From positions 1 through 16,403 of the forward strand of contig URZR01000021.1 in NCBI GenBank assembly GCA_900552425.1: a stretch of 16,403 bases of DNA. The letters are read 5' to 3'. A model generated the notes under the pieces. It was not told the DNA's origin, did not search any database, and worked only from the letters and a program-made list of their open reading frames with translations. Of the stretch, positions 14,308 through 16,403 are shown in pieces. A program made the translations under genes and the position numbers. This stretch comes from an uncultured Collinsella sp. (GTDB lineage: Bacteria > Actinomycetota > Coriobacteriia > Coriobacteriales > Coriobacteriaceae). Position 1 is the first letter of the stretch; every line of letters starts with the position of its first letter.

Positions 14308-14345
14308 TTGGGCGACAAAAGCCGTTCGTGGAAGCGGGATTGTCG

Positions 14346-14375
14346 GTGAACGGTAGGTTTTGGGTGGTGAGCGTA
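14346..14375 (-). promoter_or_regulatory. LytTR-type direct-repeat site upstream of lacE
   Basis: On the minus strand a weaker box TACGCTCAC (14375-14367), 12 bases, then a strong box ACCGTTCAC (14354-14346). It is oriented toward lacE. The placement upstream of a LacI operator is the same as at the EIICB-2 locus. Confidence 0.5.
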
Positions 14376-14394
14376 TGGCGGAGGAGGCGTTAGA

Positions 14395-14400
14395 TATACT
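14395..14400 (+). promoter_or_regulatory. Probable -10 element of the second lacI
   Basis: TATACT, 66 bases upstream of the lacI start and on its strand. No convincing -35 is seen 17 bases upstream. Confidence 0.4.
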
Positions 14401-14466
14401 TGAAAGTGTTCAAAATAACTGCGTAGGATGCCATCAATGGCATCGTTGACATAGAAAGATCGACCT

Positions 14467-15471
14467 ATGGCCGCTGTTAAAAAATCGGTTTCCGTTAAGG
14501 ACGTAGCGCGTCTCGCGGGCGTCTCGGAGCAGACGGTCTCGCGCACCGTGCACGATTCGCCCAGCGTGCGCCCCGAGACCAAGGAGCGCGTGCGTGCCGC
14601 CATGCGCGAGCTGGGGTATCGTCCAAACTTTGCCGGCCGTTCGCTGCGTCGCGGCAAGTTCAAGACCGTCGGCGTCGCCATGTTCAACATTACCGGTACC
14701 GGCAACCTCGACCGTATGGAGGGCTTTGCCGCCGCGGCCGACAAACACAGCTATGCCATTACCCTCACTAAAGTAGATGGACACCCCTATACCCTCGAGA
14801 GCGCATCGTCGCGCATGAGCGCACTGCCAGTGGACGGCATGGTCGTGATCATGAACCGCATGCCGGCGGACTTTGGCACCTTTGAGCCGCTGCCCGGTAT
14901 GCAGACGGTGCTCGTTACCATGCTGGAGCACCCGCTGTGCTCGACGGTTGATAACGATCAGTTCGATTGCTCGCGCCAGGTTGTCGAGTACTTGCTGGGG
15001 CAGGGGCACAAGACCGTGCACTTTATCTCGTGCCCCGAGCGCTCGCTTTCGGGCATGCAACGCGAGGAGGGCTGGCGCGAGACATTGCGCGTGCATGGTA
15101 TTGAGCCGCCGCGGCTCGTCCGTGGCGATTGGACAGCGCAGAGCGGGTATGCTGCCGGTCAGGCTCTGGCGGACGATCCGACCTGTACGGCCATTTATGC
15201 TTCTAACGACGCCATGGCCTACGGCTGCATTCGCGGGCTCGAGTCGCGCGGAAAGCGCGTGCCCCAGGATGTGAGCGTGGTGGGTGTTGATGACAGCCTG
15301 GGCGATATCGTGCCCGACCGTCGCCTGACGACGGTACGCTTTGACAACAAGCGCGTCGGCATGTGGGCGGTCGACAAGATTGCCGGCGCCGAGGGAGGTG
15401 CGTCTGGCGTGGAGCACATGCTGATCCCCGGTGTGCTCGTAGAGGGCGATACGGTGCGCGATTTGCGTTAG
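14467..15471 (+). CDS. LacI-family transcriptional regulator, second copy
   Basis: A 334-aa repressor with the helix-turn-helix VSVKDVARLAGVSEQTVSRT (about residues 8-27), hinge RPNFAGRSLRRGK and an effector domain with GMQREEGWRETL, CTAIYASNDAMAYGC and VSVVGVDDSL. It shares with the first LacI an unusual post-hinge segment (VAMFNITGTG in place of PDIxNPFF) and the same segment order (LPVDGM, EHPxCSTV, GHKxVxFxS, GDWxAxSGYAAG), so they are paralogues. The ATG has only a modest ribosome site (AGAAAGA). It is divergent from lacE-lacG and probably binds O1 and O2. No clear terminator follows, so some transcripts may run into lacF 214 bases downstream. Confidence 0.92.
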   Translation: MAAVKKSVSVKDVARLAGVSEQTVSRTVHDSPSVRPETKERVRAAMRELGYRPNFAGRSLRRGKFKTVGVAMFNITGTGNLDRMEGFAAAADKHSYAITLTKVDGHPYTLESASSRMSALPVDGMVVIMNRMPADFGTFEPLPGMQTVLVTMLEHPLCSTVDNDQFDCSRQVVEYLLGQGHKTVHFISCPERSLSGMQREEGWRETLRVHGIEPPRLVRGDWTAQSGYAAGQALADDPTCTAIYASNDAMAYGCIRGLESRGKRVPQDVSVVGVDDSLGDIVPDRRLTTVRFDNKRVGMWAVDKIAGAEGGASGVEHMLIPGVLVEGDTVRDLR

Positions 15472-15510
15472 GGTGCGGTCCTGTTTGGGTTGCCGCTAAC
15501 TGTGTTCGAT

Positions 15511-15561
15511 ACTGTTCAGATTGGTTTAAAAACCGTTCACGGACGAAAATTGACCGTTCAT
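15511..15561 (+). promoter_or_regulatory. Triple LytTR-type box array upstream of lacF
   Basis: Three direct boxes at an exact 21-bp period: ACTGTTCAG (15511-15519), ACCGTTCAC (15532-15540) and ACCGTTCAT (15553-15561), each separated by 12 bases. They are oriented toward lacF, 124 bases upstream of its start. This is the clearest site of its type in the window and fits the known 9-12-9 direct-repeat layout of LytTR-domain response regulators. Confidence 0.65.
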
Positions 15562-15685
15562 AGCTCGAAATTACGTTTTGCGATGTTCTTTTTTGTTTGA
15601 ATGCTAATGTTTCTGCCATACAGAACGCAGCGCGTATGCCCGGACGCGATGCTCTCCATTGGTTCATATGTGAAAGGAACGCAAT

Positions 15686-16024
15686 ATGGCAACCAAAGAA
15701 GAAATCTCGATGGTTGGATTCGAGATTGTCGCATACGCAGGTGACGCCCAGACCGATCTGCTTGCAGCGCTCGATGCTGCTCGCGAGGGTGATTTTGAGA
15801 AGGCCGAACAGCTGCACAAGGATGCCAGCGATGCACTTATCGGTGCCCACGACACGCAGACCAAGCTGCTTTCGCAGGAGGCCGGCGGCGGCGAGATGGA
15901 GATGACCTTCATCATGGCCCACGCTCAGGACACTCTCATGACCACTATGATCCTGGAGAAGCAGGCCCGCTTTACCATCGATGCCTACAAGCGCATCGCT
16001 GAGCTCGAGGCCAAGCTCGCCTAA
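15686..16024 (+). CDS. lacF: PTS EIIA component, lactose/cellobiose family
   Basis: A 112-aa cytoplasmic three-helix protein of the PTS IIA lactose family, normal length. It passes phosphate from HPr to EIIB. The phosphorylated histidine is His79 and the metal-binding aspartate Asp82 in AHAQDTLMTTMILE, matching MHGQDHLMTT of LacF. The N-terminal GFEIVAYAGDAQTDLLAAL helix and the AxxGDFEKAEQL turn are also typical. The ATG has AAAGGA (15673-15678) 7 bases upstream. It is the only EIIA in the window and stands apart from all three EIICB genes, so it probably serves all of them; its own LytTR-type array suggests coordinate control with them. Confidence 0.94.
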   Translation: MATKEEISMVGFEIVAYAGDAQTDLLAALDAAREGDFEKAEQLHKDASDALIGAHDTQTKLLSQEAGGGEMEMTFIMAHAQDTLMTTMILEKQARFTIDAYKRIAELEAKLA

Positions 16025-16051
16025 CGAGCTCGCACAACCTCGTCCCCTTCC

Positions 16052-16084
16052 AAAAACCCTGCCGCTATCCGCGGCAGGGTTTTT
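16052..16084. terminator. Bidirectional rho-independent terminator after lacF
   Basis: A perfect stem ACCCTGCCGC (16056-16065) with 16071-16080, flanked by A5 on the left and T5 on the right, loop TATCC. It starts 28 bases after the lacF stop. Confidence 0.93.
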
Positions 16085-16125
16085 CTGTATCCCACCTATC
16101 TAGGTTGCGGCGAAATAGGGGCCGA

Positions 16126-16359
16126 CAGCCCCAAATGACCCACTTTTCCCGTCCCCGGAGGATCGGTTGGCAGCGCTCGCCACGAAACTGGCTCATCTAC
16201 TACGTTTAACCCGATACCCTCGAACACACCCGCGTTTCATGAAAAATCGCAGGACTTCTACCTGCGGTTTTGTTTTCACATTTTTTGCCGTGGTTGGGGA
16301 TTGGCGCCCAAAAGTAGTAAATGGGCCCATTTCGTGGCAGGCGGGTCATTTTCGGGCTG
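16126..16359. repeat. Large imperfect inverted repeat around a hairpin
   Basis: The 29-base segment 16179-16207 matches the reverse complement of 16310-16338 at 24 of 29 positions. Outer motifs 16126-16141 and the complement of 16343-16359 also match (CAGCCC, then AAATGACCC). The symmetry centre (about 16258) coincides with the hairpin at 16248-16266. The left arm has about 33 extra bases. No gene is seen anywhere in 16085-16403; this element explains most of that stretch. Confidence 0.7.
16242..16275. terminator. Terminator-like hairpin at the centre of the inverted repeat
   Basis: Stem CGCAGG (16248-16253) with CCTGCG (16261-16266), loop ACTTCTA, A-run on the left and TTTTGTTTT on the right. 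It could end transcription on both strands, though no gene directly precedes it in the window. Confidence 0.65.
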
Positions 16360-16403
16360 GACGGGTCGCGTGGCGGCCCGCACACGCGTTCACGCGCGGG
16401 GCC

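Noticed and set aside
14320..14328. GCCGTTCGT box on the plus strand toward the second lacI
   Set aside because: No partner at 21 bp on either side and it deviates from CCGTTYAY.

Overview
The window looks like a carbohydrate-uptake island from a moderately GC-rich Gram-positive bacterium. The fused lactose-family PTS permeases, LacG-type glycosidases and intergenic style suggest an actinobacterium of the Coriobacteriia (Collinsella-like). That placement is an inference from memory of gene style; no marker gene is present.

Layout. (i) 1-1086: a lone DeoR regulator resembling LacR, then a palindromic repeat. (ii) 1087-4926: a GntR/UTRA regulator and a TIM-barrel-like protein of uncertain function on the minus strand, divergent from a fused lactose/cellobiose-type EIICB on the plus strand. 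(iii) 5034-5983: a possible gene remnant, a RelE/ParE-type toxin with a Phd/YefM-type antitoxin, and two tandem copies of the palindromic repeat. (iv) 6001-10638: EIICB then LacG on the minus strand, with a divergent LacI regulator. (v) 10650-15471: a second, paralogous lacE-lacG operon on the minus strand with its own divergent LacI. (vi) 15511-16084: a single EIIA (lacF) on the plus strand. (vii) 16085-16403: a gene-free stretch forming a large imperfect inverted repeat around a terminator hairpin.

How it works together (inference from families). Three EIICB permeases import and phosphorylate galactosides or related glycosides. The only EIIA in the window is the lacF product, so it probably serves all three. 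The two LacG enzymes keep the phosphate-binding Ser/Trp/Lys/Tyr set of 6-phospho-beta-galactosidases and should split the imported phospho-disaccharide in the cytoplasm. EI, HPr and the tagatose-6-phosphate enzymes are not here.

Regulation is layered. Both LacI/EIICB intergenic regions carry the same operator type, AATGNNAACGTTNNCATT. The GntR locus has a different palindrome. In addition, every permease gene, lacF and probably the TIM-barrel gene have upstream boxes of the form CCGTTYAY. These point toward the PTS-side gene, and most are paired at a 21-bp period. That architecture matches LytTR response-regulator binding sites, although no LytTR gene is in the window. This apparent shared regulon is the most interesting signal here.
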